Below, one piece after another: positions 19,075 to 27,376 of a DNA stretch of 64,000 nt. The notes under the pieces were generated by a model, which searched no databases, was not told the DNA's origin, and was given only the letters and a program-made list of their open reading frames with translations. This DNA is from CAVQCA01 sp963710815 (GTDB taxonomy: Bacteria; Pseudomonadota; Gammaproteobacteria; UBA9214), in NCBI GenBank assembly GCA_963710815.1, contig CAVQCA010000157.1, positions 1-64,000 of the forward strand, given 5' to 3'. Numbering within the stretch: the stretch's first letter is position 1; every line of letters begins with the position of its first letter. The position numbers and the translations under genes are program-made.

Positions 19075-19242
19075 CTAGGAGCCTGTCGGATTCAGGATTG
19101 ATCTACTGCGCAGGCGGGAGAGCGGCCCATAGTTCCCCGATATTTCGTTGCATAGAACCACTATGCGCCTCGATATCGTGAACCTCTGTGCTCGCTCTCC
19201 CACCATGTTCGCTACGATCACCCAAACCCGACAGGCTCCTAG
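19075..19242. repeat. MITE family C, copy 1 (168 bp, CTAGGAGCCTGTCGG ends)
   Basis: Both ends read CTAGGAGCCTGTCGG in inverted orientation; the interior has no ORF. Its right end supplies the TAG stop of the next minus-strand gene. A second copy in inverted orientation lies at 55673-55840. Confidence 0.88.
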
Positions 19243-20384
19243 CGCAGGTCGAGGTAGCCGTCCGGCACCAGGCTGGTCGCCAGCATCACCGTGTTGATGT
19301 CCTGGTGTTCGATCCATGTGGCCGAACGCTGCTGAGCCGGGTCGAGCCAGAACGCCTCGATGTCGCCGGCCAGCGGCAGGTACTGCGCGAGCCCCTCCAG
19401 CTGCGCTCGCTGACCCGGATCGGCGGCCTGCATGCGTTCCACGGCGTGCAGACCGATCGCCAGTCCGAGCTCGCGAAACGCCAGCCGGTAGCGGGCCGGC
19501 AGTTGCAGATCGCCACCCGGGAGGTAAATGGCCAGTCCACTGTGCGCGGCATCGAGCAGGCGCTCGAACAGGTTCGGCTCGATGTCGGCGCCCTGCTGCG
19601 AGAGTTGCTGCACCCGCCAGGCGTCGACCAGCAGCCCGCCGATTCCCAGCGGGTCGTCTGTGGCCCAGTCGCCGCGACGCACCATCGCCGCGTATTCACG
19701 GCGCTCTTCCGCCAGGTCCGGTTGCGCCTGTGCCTGCGCCAGCGAGGCGGCCGTGACGCGCAGCTGCAGGGTGGTGAGGTACCCATCCAGCGGGTCGTGC
19801 TGGCCCATGGAGGCGAGCAGCGGGCGTGACAGGTCGATACTCATTTTCCAGTGCATGCGACGCGTCGGCAGCGGCGGCGCGGGGATGTAGCTGAAGGCGC
19901 GGAACGCGGTTGCATCGAGTTCGCGTGCCCACTGGTTGTAATGCGCCTCACGGGTGGCGCGCGCGAGCTGGTCGAGGGCGTGCATCCAGCGGGTCAGGTA
20001 GTGGAAGTACTGGCCGTCGCGATCCCACTCGCGGCGTTCGTCCAGCGGCTCGCCGGGCGCCCGCTCCGGCAGGGGTTTGCCGATACGCAGCCCGCCGGCG
20101 GTGGGGTGCGCTTCACCTTCGGCTTCGCCCAGTCCACTGATCCAGCCGTGGCGGTGATCATCGGCACGATGCCGACCGAGCGTGTGGTGCACCTCTTCGA
20201 CCAGCGCCAGCGCGCGCTGGCGCCAGACCGGGTTGCCAGTCGCACGCGCCAGGCCGAGGTAGTTGCACACCGCAAACCCATCGGTCCACAGATAGCGCCG
20301 CGGAGGCTGGCCGGCATCCGCCCGGGTATGCGCGGCGAACTCATCCATCAGCCGGGCAGCGGTTTGGATGCGCGGTTCGGACAT
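19239..20384 (-). CDS. Conserved hypothetical protein, all-helical (about 381 aa)
   Basis: Function unknown. Begins MSEPRIQTAARLMDEFA and has an early RRYLWTDGFAVCNYLGLA segment, then a series of helices with aromatic/His motifs (YFHYLTRWMHALDQLAR, TRRMHWKMSIDLSRPLL). The pattern suggests an alpha/alpha-toroid fold like that of six-hairpin glycosidases (inference). Start 20384 has GGAG upstream and matches where relatives begin as I recall them. An alternative start at 20480 would add a signal-peptide-like segment (CLIASVFAAVAVATAGS), making it exported. The stop codon comes from the MITE at 19075-19242, so the C-terminus may be altered. Confidence 0.7.
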   Translation of the reverse strand: MSEPRIQTAARLMDEFAAHTRADAGQPPRRYLWTDGFAVCNYLGLARATGNPVWRQRALALVEEVHHTLGRHRADDHRHGWISGLGEAEGEAHPTAGGLRIGKPLPERAPGEPLDERREWDRDGQYFHYLTRWMHALDQLARATREAHYNQWARELDATAFRAFSYIPAPPLPTRRMHWKMSIDLSRPLLASMGQHDPLDGYLTTLQLRVTAASLAQAQAQPDLAEERREYAAMVRRGDWATDDPLGIGGLLVDAWRVQQLSQQGADIEPNLFERLLDAAHSGLAIYLPGGDLQLPARYRLAFRELGLAIGLHAVERMQAADPGQRAQLEGLAQYLPLAGDIEAFWLDPAQQRSATWIEHQDINTVMLATSLVPDGYLDLR

Positions 20385-20670
20385 GGTTACAGACTCCGGT
20401 TGACTGCCTGCGGTGGCCACCGCGACAGCGGCGAACACGCTGGCGATCAGGCAGCGATGTAAAACCCGGTCGGGAAGCATAGTGTACTCATAGCACAGGT
20501 GACGGGAATCTGCGCCGCCCGTGATATGGCCGGATTCATTCCTCCGGCGGGGTGTTTGCCCGGGTCAGAAAATGTCTTCAGCCCTGTGTTGGTGAGGTTC
20601 CGGGTCCCTTATTCGTAAAAGGAATTCCGTGCCACCCGGGCGGCGGGGCAACGGGGGTATGCCGTTCGTA
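20385..20670. other. Intergenic region with a degraded family A pair
   Basis: GGCCGGATTCATTCC (20527) and GTCAGAAAATGTCTTCAGCC (about 20564-20583) are weak matches to family A termini. Upstream of 20480 the minus strand may encode a signal peptide for the neighbouring gene. Nothing else is seen. Confidence 0.4.
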
Positions 20671-20703
20671 ATACTTGACTAAAACAGTCAGGTATAATAA
20701 TAT
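20671..20703 (+). promoter_or_regulatory. IscR type 1 operator overlapping a sigma-70 promoter
   Basis: Positions 20671-20695 agree at all 25 positions with the IscR type 1 consensus: ATA-C-TT-GACT-AAAAC-AGTC-AG-G-TAT. The same bases hold a promoter: -35 TTGACT at 20675-20680, a 17-bp spacer, and -10 TAATAT at 20698-20703. An Rrf2-family Fe-S regulator bound here would occlude the -35, so repression is expected when holo-IscR is plentiful. Confidence 0.8.
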
Positions 20704-20738
20704 TAAAACACGCTAAATTACCGATATAGGAGGTTGTC

Positions 20739-21188
20739 ATGCGTAATCTGATTCCTGACTTTCCCGCCGACGGCGTCGTGACCGTGAACCGGGTGCTTCT
20801 CAAGGACGGGTACACGGTCGACGACCTTCAGGAGCGGGTCGCCATGCTGTGCGAGAACGTGAAGACCTACCATTCCGACACCGGTTTCGTGGGCGGCTTC
20901 GTGGTTCTGAACAGCGGGGAGATCTCCAATGAAGGCTCGACCATCGGCCAGGCGGTCACCAGCCCGCTGAAGGACCGCGAGGCGCTGATCGTGACGTTCT
21001 GGCGTTCTTTCGAGGACCACGAGCGTTCCCATCGCAGCGAGACTTTCCAGCCGCTGTTTCGCGAGGTGCTGGCCCTGTGCGAGAACGGCAACGAGGAAAT
21101 TGCCTACGAAATGCTCTGGTCGGGCAAGGCCTACGACCCGGACGAGGCGCAGCGCGCCCGCGAGGCGAAGGAGAAGTACGCCGCGTGA
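20739..21188 (+). CDS. 149-aa hypothetical protein under IscR-type control
   Basis: Soluble, acidic, not assigned. The core (GFVGGFVVLNSGEISNEGST, then DREALIVTFWRSFEDHERSH and FQPLFREVLAL) is reminiscent of dimeric alpha+beta-barrel proteins such as antibiotic-biosynthesis monooxygenases, with conserved-looking Trp, His and Phe residues that might line a haem or flavin pocket (inference). Ribosome site AGGAGG six bases upstream. Single-gene transcription unit bounded by an IscR-type operator and a strong terminator. The regulation suggests a role in Fe-S homeostasis or oxidative stress. Confidence 0.75.
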   Translation: MRNLIPDFPADGVVTVNRVLLKDGYTVDDLQERVAMLCENVKTYHSDTGFVGGFVVLNSGEISNEGSTIGQAVTSPLKDREALIVTFWRSFEDHERSHRSETFQPLFREVLALCENGNEEIAYEMLWSGKAYDPDEAQRAREAKEKYAA

Positions 21189-21194
21189 ATGCGG

Positions 21195-21230
21195 GGGCCG
21201 GATACCCTGTTCAAGGGTATCCGGCCCGTT
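21195..21230. terminator. Bidirectional terminator GGGCCGGATACCCT-n5-AGGGTATCCGGCCC
   Basis: Fourteen-base perfect stem with a five-base loop followed by GTTTTA, between two convergent genes. The stem sequence shares GGCCGGATAC with family A termini, so it may be a domesticated relic. Confidence 0.88.
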
Positions 21231-22709
21231 TTACGTTCCGCAGAATGTCTGTTGCACGACCTCGTCCGGTTGCGGTGGCAGCAGGTAGGCGTCCTTCCCC
21301 GGCTGTAGCCTGTAAGGATTTTGCAGCACGGCATGGAGAGCATGGAACGCCGAAAAATCGTCATGATCTTCCGCCGCGCGGATGGCGGCTTCTATCCGGT
21401 GGTTTCTCGGGATATACACGGGGTTGACCGCCTGCATCCGCGCCCGGCGTGTCGCATCGTCGCTGCCTTCCCGGCGCAGGCGTGCGCGCCATTGCCGGGC
21501 CCAGTGATCGAATGCCGCCGGGTCGCCGAACAGGGCCCGCACGTTGCCGTCCTGATCCGGTGAGTCGACTTCCAGTGTCGACAGGTAATGGAACGTGAGG
21601 GTGAAGTCCGCCCGGTTGGCGTGCATGATCTCCAGCAGCTCGTTGATCAGTGCCTTGTCCTGGTCGTCGGGGGTTTGCAGGCCGGTTTTAACGCGCATCC
21701 CGTCAAGCCAGTAACGCGCGTATGACGGGGCATACGCCTGCAATGCCGCCTGTGCGGCCTCGACGGCGGCCTCGGGCCCATCCGCCAGCAGGGGCAGGAG
21801 CGTTTCCGCCAGCCGCGTCAGGTTCCACACTCCGATGTTCGGCTGGTTGTTATAGGCATAGCGTCCGAAGCGATCGATCGAGCTGTACACCTGGTCATGG
21901 GCATAATGATCCATGAACGCGCAGGGACCGTAGTCGATGGTCTCGCCCGCAATCGACATGTTGTCGGTGTTCATCACGCCATGGATAAAACCGAACTGCA
22001 TCCACTGCGCGATCAGCGCGGCCTGCCGGTCGATAATGGCCTCGAACAGGGCAACATAGGGATTCGGTTCATCACGGCACCCGGGATACTGCTGTTCGAT
22101 GACGTAATCGGCGAGCCGGGTCACGGCGGCCGGGTTGTTTCTCGAGGCGAAGAACTCGAAGGTGCCGACGCGCACGAAGCTTCGGGCGGTGCGGGTGATG
22201 ACGCCGCCGGGCAGCAGTTCCTGCCTGGCGACCTGCTCGCCCGTGGTCACGGCGGCCAGGGCGCGCGTGGTGGGCACGCCGAGTTTTGCCATGGCCTCGC
22301 TGACCAGGTATTCGCGCAGCACCGGCCCCAGCGCGGCACGTCCGTCACCGCCACGCGAATAGGCCGTGCGCCCGGATCCTTTCAGATGAATGTCGTGCTG
22401 AACGCCATCCGGGCCGGCAACCTGGCCGAGCAGGATGGCGCGGCCATCCCCCAGTTGCGGAACGAAGTTTCCGAACTGGTGGCCGGCATACGCCATGGCC
22501 AGCGGTTCGGCGCCCTCGGGGGTTCGATTGCCGGCCAGAATGGCGGCGGCCCCGGGTGAGTTCAGACAGGTGTCCGACAGCCCGAGTTCATCGCCGAGCG
22601 CCTGATTGAAAACAATCAGTGCCGGATTCGAAACCGGGGAGGGCGCGGTTCTGACGTAAAAGTCATTGCCCAGGTTGACGTAGGTGTTGTTGAAGGGGAT
22701 CGGTTTCAT
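21231..22709 (-). CDS. selO: Protein adenylyltransferase SelO (YdiU/UPF0061)
   Basis: 492-residue pseudokinase-fold enzyme that AMPylates proteins. Seen: N-terminal FNNTYVNLGNDFYVRTAPSP, AYAGHQFGNFVPQLGDGRA, LKGSGRTAYSRGGDGRAALG with nucleotide-binding residues, REYLVSEAMAKLGVPTTRAL, and GFIHGVMNTDNMSIAGETID followed by YGPCAFMD. The C-terminus ends QTFCGT with the conserved Cys near the end. Full length. Start chosen at MKPIPFNN to match the family; no strong ribosome site is visible and an in-frame extension to 22808 exists. Linked in E. coli to redox control by glutathionylation. Confidence 0.92.
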   Translation of the reverse strand: MKPIPFNNTYVNLGNDFYVRTAPSPVSNPALIVFNQALGDELGLSDTCLNSPGAAAILAGNRTPEGAEPLAMAYAGHQFGNFVPQLGDGRAILLGQVAGPDGVQHDIHLKGSGRTAYSRGGDGRAALGPVLREYLVSEAMAKLGVPTTRALAAVTTGEQVARQELLPGGVITRTARSFVRVGTFEFFASRNNPAAVTRLADYVIEQQYPGCRDEPNPYVALFEAIIDRQAALIAQWMQFGFIHGVMNTDNMSIAGETIDYGPCAFMDHYAHDQVYSSIDRFGRYAYNNQPNIGVWNLTRLAETLLPLLADGPEAAVEAAQAALQAYAPSYARYWLDGMRVKTGLQTPDDQDKALINELLEIMHANRADFTLTFHYLSTLEVDSPDQDGNVRALFGDPAAFDHWARQWRARLRREGSDDATRRARMQAVNPVYIPRNHRIEAAIRAAEDHDDFSAFHALHAVLQNPYRLQPGKDAYLLPPQPDEVVQQTFCGT

Positions 22710-22842
22710 GGCTGGATCGGATGAAGCGGAATCAGCAGGGGGAGACCCGATCGATTCGTCAGGCGCACAGTTTCCCACAGGCGGTTGTTCTTTGCAGCCC
22801 ATAATCATTGGGGTAATTAATGGCGTTTAAGGGGCCGGTTAC

Positions 22843-23004
22843 GAATGGCGCGTACTTAAGGCGAAATCGTGATAAATAGCCACGGAATCCACGGAATCCA
22901 CGGAAGACACAGAAGTTATCTGTGGATATTCCGTATGTTCCGTGTGCTTCCGTGGCCATTGGTTCTTTAATATAAGAACGATATCTCTTGAGTAAGCGCC
23001 ATTC
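22843..23004. repeat. Palindromic MITE, family D, copy 2
   Basis: Ends GAATGGCGCGTACTTAAG and CTTGAGTAAGCGCCATTC, with the inner repeats AGCCACGGAATCCACGGA and TTCCGTGTGCTTCCGTGGCC. 162 bp. It is inserted next to family A termini (22829 and 23005), giving a nested cluster. Confidence 0.87.
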
Positions 23005-23072
23005 GGGCCGGACACATTTTCTTGCCATGCTTTCAAGACACTTCGCTAGCGGGAAAAAATGTATCCGGTCAC
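23005..23072. repeat. Paired family A termini
   Basis: GGGCCGGACACATTTTCTTG and GGGAAAAAATGTATCCGGTC are inverted across about 28 bases. Starts exactly where MITE D copy 2 ends. Confidence 0.7.
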
Positions 23073-23077
23073 TTACA

Positions 23078-23158
23078 GGGATTAACCCGATGCTGGCGTG
23101 CAGGGATTGTGCCGCTGATGCGTTAACGGATAATGCAGAGAGGCTGGCGAGGGTTCAA
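23078..23158 (+). pseudogene. Possible C-terminal fragment of a second cbbQ/norQ-like gene
   Basis: GINPMLACRDCAADALTDNA followed by ERLARVQ aligns with the last conserved block of CbbQ/NorQ ATPases and with the fragment at 8.4 kb (VKPVVACRSSIAEALTDDGE). Only about 27 residues survive behind the family A pair. Short, so moderate doubt. Confidence 0.45.
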
Positions 23159-23218
23159 AGCTCAGGTAGCCCGCTGCAAAGCGGGAAGGGTGCTGACGCC
23201 ATTTACGGGAGTTGACCG

Positions 23219-24130
23219 ATGAGCAATCTATTCACGAACGTTGAACTGGAGTGCGCGACCGGCCAGCCGTGCGGCGCAATCGAGCAGCTGATCGAGCCGA
23301 AGGAGACCGACCTCGGCGGTTTTTCGGTGCGCCGTGCCTTGCCGAATGCGCGACGCCACATGGTCGGGCCGTGGATATTCTTCGACGAGATGGGGCCGGC
23401 GGACTTCCCGGCCGGACAGGGCATCGACGTGCGCCCGCATCCCCATGTGAACCTGGCGACGGTGACCTACCTGTTCGAGGGTGAGATCCTGCACCGCGAT
23501 TCGCTCGGCAGCCTGCAGGCGATCCGCCCCGGCGACATCAACCTGATGGTGGCGGGGCGCGGCATCGTGCATTCGGAGCGCGAGCGCGAAGCGCTGCGCG
23601 CCATGCCTCACCGCCAGCACGGCCTGCAGTTGTGGCTTGCCCTGCCGGAGGCGGACGAGGAAACCGACCCGGCGTTTTACCACTATCCCTCCGGGGACAT
23701 GCCTGCTGTGACGGTTGCCGGGGTCGCCGTACGGGTGCTGGTCGGAACGGCCTTTGGCGTCACCTCGCCGGTGAAAACCTTCGCCGATACCCTGTACGTC
23801 GAGGCGCACCTGCAGGCCGGCCAGTCCATCGCGCTGCCGGACGCGGAGGAGCGTGCGGTGTACGTGGTGCGGGGCGGTATTGCGGCGGCGGGCACGGCCA
23901 TCCCGGAACACGCCATGGCGGTATTCGCTGCACGCGAGGGCATAGTGCTCAAAGCCGGGTCCGCCACGCGCATTGCGATCATCGGCGGGGCACATCCGGG
24001 TGAGCGTCATATCGACTGGAACTTCGTCTCCAGCCGCAAGGCACGCATCGAGCAGGCGCGCCGGGACTGGCGGGAGGGCCGCTTCCCGAAAGTGCCCGGG
24101 GATATGGAGGAATTTATTCCGCTGCCCTGA
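23219..24130 (+). CDS. Pirin-family protein (cupin)
   Basis: 303 residues. The N-terminal cupin has VRRALPNARRHMVGPWIFFD, then RPHPHVNLATVTYLFEGEIL with the metal-ligand His-x-His, and a second GRGIVHSERE. The C-terminal cupin at about 180-260 has DTLYVEAHLQAGQSIALPDA. Pirins bind iron and some are quercetinases or redox sensors; the role here is unknown. ATG preceded by GGGAG. Stands alone downstream of a repeat cluster. Confidence 0.9.
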   Translation: MSNLFTNVELECATGQPCGAIEQLIEPKETDLGGFSVRRALPNARRHMVGPWIFFDEMGPADFPAGQGIDVRPHPHVNLATVTYLFEGEILHRDSLGSLQAIRPGDINLMVAGRGIVHSEREREALRAMPHRQHGLQLWLALPEADEETDPAFYHYPSGDMPAVTVAGVAVRVLVGTAFGVTSPVKTFADTLYVEAHLQAGQSIALPDAEERAVYVVRGGIAAAGTAIPEHAMAVFAAREGIVLKAGSATRIAIIGGAHPGERHIDWNFVSSRKARIEQARRDWREGRFPKVPGDMEEFIPLP

Positions 24131-24424
24131 TTAATGGTAGTAAACGGGCCGGTATCCCTTTCCTGTCCGTGCTCATTGCGAACCTGACAGACAGCGGTAC
24201 ACCACGTACGCTACCCAACGCGCCGGGATATGCGGATTTTTGCTTGTCTGCATCATTTCACGGTATGCTGCGCGCGACGTAAAAAAACTATTCTGAAGCA
24301 CTAGGAGCCTTGTCCTGAAACCATTCATGGTTTGTACATTGTTTCCTGTCGCATTACTCTTTGCGCAGCGGCCCTGCGGGTCTGCCCCTGTTATTACCGG
24401 TGAGCCTTGAAAGATAATCTCGTC

Positions 24425-24847
24425 ATGGGTGTTGATATGTTTCTGGTGAGCCTGACCTACACGAGTGAAATGACCGTTAGTACGGATTTCATGGATATTC
24501 TTGAGGCGTCGCGTGTCAATAATGAAAGAGACGGCATCACCGGCGTCCTGTTGTTCTGCAATAACAACTTTGTTCAGTGCCTGGAAGGGTCGCGTGAAGC
24601 CGTAAATAAAACCTACGCGAGGATTGTCCGGGACAAGCGGCATCAGAATCCCATGATCGTTGATTATCGTGTTCTGTCCACGCGGTTGTTTTCGAAATGG
24701 TCAATGGGGTATGTGCCGGAATCCTCTGTCACCCAGCCGACGCTGTTGAAGTATGCCGTCTCGCAGAACTTTGAGCCGAGGCTGTTAAGTGGGGAGAGTT
24801 GCCTGGGAATGCTGACTGAGCTCGCCGGGAAAGTTCATACGGTCTGA
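24425..24847 (+). CDS. BLUF-domain blue-light photoreceptor
   Basis: 140 residues, a single BLUF domain with a short C-terminal extension and no fused output domain. Key residues are present: Tyr in FLVSLTYTS, Asn and Gln in NNERDGITGVLLF and NNFVQCLEGSREAV, and Trp/Met in KWSMGY. FAD binding and light-induced hydrogen-bond switching are expected. Start is uncertain: ATG at 24425 or 24437; TTG at 24407 is also in frame. Short BLUF proteins act through protein partners, none of which is adjacent. Confidence 0.9.
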   Translation: MGVDMFLVSLTYTSEMTVSTDFMDILEASRVNNERDGITGVLLFCNNNFVQCLEGSREAVNKTYARIVRDKRHQNPMIVDYRVLSTRLFSKWSMGYVPESSVTQPTLLKYAVSQNFEPRLLSGESCLGMLTELAGKVHTV

Positions 24848-24850
24848 GTC

Positions 24851-25003
24851 GAATGGAGCTTGCGTAAGGGTTAGCGTTCTTGTATCAAAGAACCAATGGC
24901 CACGGAAGTACACGGAAAACACGGACTATTCACAGAAAAATTCTGTGTCATCCGTGGATTCCGTGGCTGTTTACAACGACTTCGACTCAAGTAAGTGCCC
25001 TTC
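24851..25003. repeat. Palindromic MITE, family D, copy 3
   Basis: Ends GAATGGAGCTTGCGTAAG and CTCAAGTAAGTGCCCTTC, inner repeats GGCCACGGAAGTACACGGA and TCCGTGGATTCCGTGGC. It lies between the BLUF and metY genes, four bases after the BLUF stop. Confidence 0.85.
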
Positions 25004-25100
25004 CGGCCCGAGTCATTTCTTCAATAGGTACCAAGGGCGTCAGGGCGCATATTGCCGATCATTGTGCACTGGCACCCGTTTCGTTTTATGAGGAGCAATT

Positions 25101-26372
25101 ATGAAGCTGGAATCCCTGGCCCTGCATTGCGGCTATGAGTCCGAGGCAACGACAAAGGCGGCTGCTGTACCGATCTATCAAACGACTTCCTATACCTTCG
25201 ATAACACCCGGCACGGCGCCGATCTGTTTGACCTGAAGGTCAAGGGAAATATCTATACCCGGATCATGAACCCGACCACCGATGTGCTGGAGCAGCGGCT
25301 GGCCGCCATGGAAGGCGGCATCGCCGGGCTGGCGGTGGCCTCCGGGATGGCGGCGATAACCTATGCCATTCAGTGTATTTGCAGCGTCGGATCCAATATC
25401 GTCAGCACCAGCCAGTTATACGGTGGCAGCTACAATCTGTTTGCGCACACCCTGCCGAGGCAGGGCATTGAAGTACGCATGGTTTCGGCAGATGACTTTG
25501 ACGGATTCGAGCAGGCGATTGATGAAAACACCCGGGCGATTTTCTGCGAGTCCATTGGCAACCCCGCGGGCAATATCGTTGATATCGCCCGGCTGGCGGA
25601 AATTGCCGGGCGGCACGGCATTCCACTGATGGTGGACAACACGGTTGCGACGCCGTATCTGTGCCGACCGATCGAACTGGGCGCGGCTATCGTTATCCAT
25701 TCCCTGACCAAATACATCGGCGGTCACGGGAATTCGATCGGCGGTGTGATTATCGATTCCGGCGCCTTCGACTGGGTGGCCAACAAGGAAAAGTTTCCCA
25801 TGCTGAACGAGCCCGATCCTTCCTATCATGGCGTTGTCTATACGGAGGCGCTCGGACCGGCGGCCTACATCGGACGTTGCCGGGTAGTGCCGCTCAGGAA
25901 TACCGGCGCCGCGCTCTCGCCGATGAATGCGTTTCTTATCCTGCAGGGCCTGGAGACGCTGGGTCTGAGGATGGAGCGGCATTGCGAAAATGCCGAAAAA
26001 CTTGCCGTCTATCTCAGTAACCATGACAAGATCAGCTGGGTAAACTATGCGGCGTTGCCGGACAGCCCTTTTTACCAGACCTGCCGGAAGATTACCGGCG
26101 GCAAGGCTTCGGGGATTCTGAGTTTTGGCATCAGGGGCGGCATCGAGGCGGGTGGACGGTTTATCGATGCCCTGCAGATGATATTGCGACTGGTGAATAT
26201 CGGCGACGCCAAGTCACTGGCCTGTCATCCGGCTTCTACCACGCACCGGCAATTGAATGATGCCGAGCTGAAAACCGCCGGTGTCAGTGCCGACCTGGTG
26301 CGCATATCCGTGGGAATCGAGAATATCGATGACATTATTGAGGATGTGAGCCAGGCGCTCGATCAGGTCTGA
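25101..26372 (+). CDS. metY: O-acetylhomoserine aminocarboxypropyltransferase (sulfhydrylase)
   Basis: 423-residue PLP enzyme making homocysteine from O-acetylhomoserine and sulfide. Seen: VPIYQTTSYTFDNTRHGADL, YTRIMNPTTDVLEQRLAAME, the catalytic Lys204 in HSLTKYIGGHGNSIGG, and LACHPASTTHRQL near the end. The family-specific length and the insertion around 225-250 favour MetY over MetB/MetC. Ribosome site AGGAGC eight bases upstream. Direct sulfide use suits a sulfide-rich habitat. Monocistronic, upstream of ssrA. Confidence 0.92.
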   Translation: MKLESLALHCGYESEATTKAAAVPIYQTTSYTFDNTRHGADLFDLKVKGNIYTRIMNPTTDVLEQRLAAMEGGIAGLAVASGMAAITYAIQCICSVGSNIVSTSQLYGGSYNLFAHTLPRQGIEVRMVSADDFDGFEQAIDENTRAIFCESIGNPAGNIVDIARLAEIAGRHGIPLMVDNTVATPYLCRPIELGAAIVIHSLTKYIGGHGNSIGGVIIDSGAFDWVANKEKFPMLNEPDPSYHGVVYTEALGPAAYIGRCRVVPLRNTGAALSPMNAFLILQGLETLGLRMERHCENAEKLAVYLSNHDKISWVNYAALPDSPFYQTCRKITGGKASGILSFGIRGGIEAGGRFIDALQMILRLVNIGDAKSLACHPASTTHRQLNDAELKTAGVSADLVRISVGIENIDDIIEDVSQALDQV

Positions 26373-26606
26373 GGCGTGTCGGGGCACATGTTCTCCGGTG
26401 AAGCTCTGCGGCAGGATAGGATGACGCCGGGCAGTACGTCCGTGGCGCGGACGATTTCACCGGCCGATGCTCCTGTTCCGCGTCCCTGGTGGGGTTGCTC
26501 CCGTCCGCGTTTTCCATCGCCGGATCTGTCTCGTGCCCTCGGAAGTCCACGCCCATGGTTCCATCCATCGGGGTGAGGCGATAAAATTCAATAGCTGCCG
26601 GGAACC

Positions 26607-26633
26607 TTGCGACAGCGTATACTGTCTTATAAG
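26607..26633 (+). promoter_or_regulatory. Promoter of the tmRNA gene
   Basis: -35 TTGCGA (26607-26612), 15-bp spacer, -10 TATAAG (26628-26633), eight bases before the tmRNA 5' end. The short spacer makes it imperfect. The stretch 26373-26606 holds nothing else I can support. Confidence 0.55.
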
Positions 26634-26641
26634 TTACTTAC

Positions 26642-27002
26642 GGGGGCGACCTGGCTTCGACGCGGGTGGCAAATCCGGAGGTGCATGCCGAGGTGCGGTG
26701 ACCTCGTTAAACACGCTGCAAAACCATAGTTGCCAACGACGACAACTACGCACTCGCTGCTTAATACCCAGTAGGGTGCCGTCTGACTGGAGCCGTGCTT
26801 GTGCGTCCAGCTTCCAGGCGTCGATTCTCACAAGATCGCGGTGAAGCTCTCCCGGGGCGGATCCACTAAAACCTTACCGGGATCGCCGTGTGTCTTCCCT
26901 GCCCGTCGGGTAGCATTCGGTTAAATCAAAGACCGGGATAAGCATGTAGTACCGATGGCTGAGTGCTCGCGGACGCGGGTTCGATTCCCGCCGCCTCCAC
27001 CA
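26642..27002 (+). ncRNA. ssrA: Transfer-messenger RNA (tmRNA)
   Basis: 361-nt one-piece tmRNA. The 5' end GGGGGCGACCTGGCTTCGAC pairs with the 3' end CGCCTCC followed by ACCA (seven pairs, one G-T), and the T arm GGTTCGATTCC is intact. The tag ORF at 26732-26764 reads ANDDNYALAA then TAA, ending in the ALAA degron. The resume region (CATAGTTGCC) precedes it. It rescues stalled ribosomes with SmpB, whose gene is not in the window. CCA is encoded. Confidence 0.97.
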
Positions 27003-27009
27003 ATAACCA

Positions 27010-27038
27010 GGGCTCGGAGATTCTCCGAGCCCTTTTTC
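27010..27038 (+). terminator. Terminator of ssrA
   Basis: GGGCTCGGAG-ATT-CTCCGAGCCC followed by TTTTTCTT: perfect ten-base stem eight bases after the tmRNA 3' end. Confidence 0.95.
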
Positions 27039-27329
27039 TTGCCCGAAACCCCGCGGCTGTGCGGCTTGTGGGGCGGCGTCCTGCGGGTGCCGGTCCGGCG
27101 AAAGTCCCGAAACGGGCCCCTTCCCGTACGGTGTCTGTCTCTTTTCTCTGTTTGCCTTGCAGGTAGGCGCTGCCCGGCACCACGCTTTGTCGCGGACTTG
27201 GCGCCGCCTTTCTGCGGTCAACAATGCCCGCGTGGTCGTTCAACAAACTGAACCGCCCCGGGTATTTCGAAGACCCGTTTGTTTGAGTCAGGTCATAAGT
27301 CAGACGAGTTCGAGGAATTCAGATAACAA
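27039..27329. other. Gene-free stretch
   Basis: Nothing convincing on either strand; short ORFs here lack ribosome sites and overlap the tmRNA or terminators. Confidence 0.35.
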
Positions 27330-27364
27330 AACGGGACCGGGGTTAGCCCCGGTCCCGTTTTTTT
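27330..27364. terminator. Strong bidirectional terminator
   Basis: AACGGGACCGGGG-TTAG-CCCCGGTCCCGTT with T7 on the plus side and TTTTGTT on the minus side. It ends the small exported-protein gene on the minus strand. Confidence 0.9.
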
Positions 27365-27376
27365 GCCGGGCGTGAA

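Noticed and set aside
26926..27246. Minus-strand ORF over the tmRNA end
   Set aside because: Overlaps ssrA and its terminator; the reading comes from the conserved RNA.
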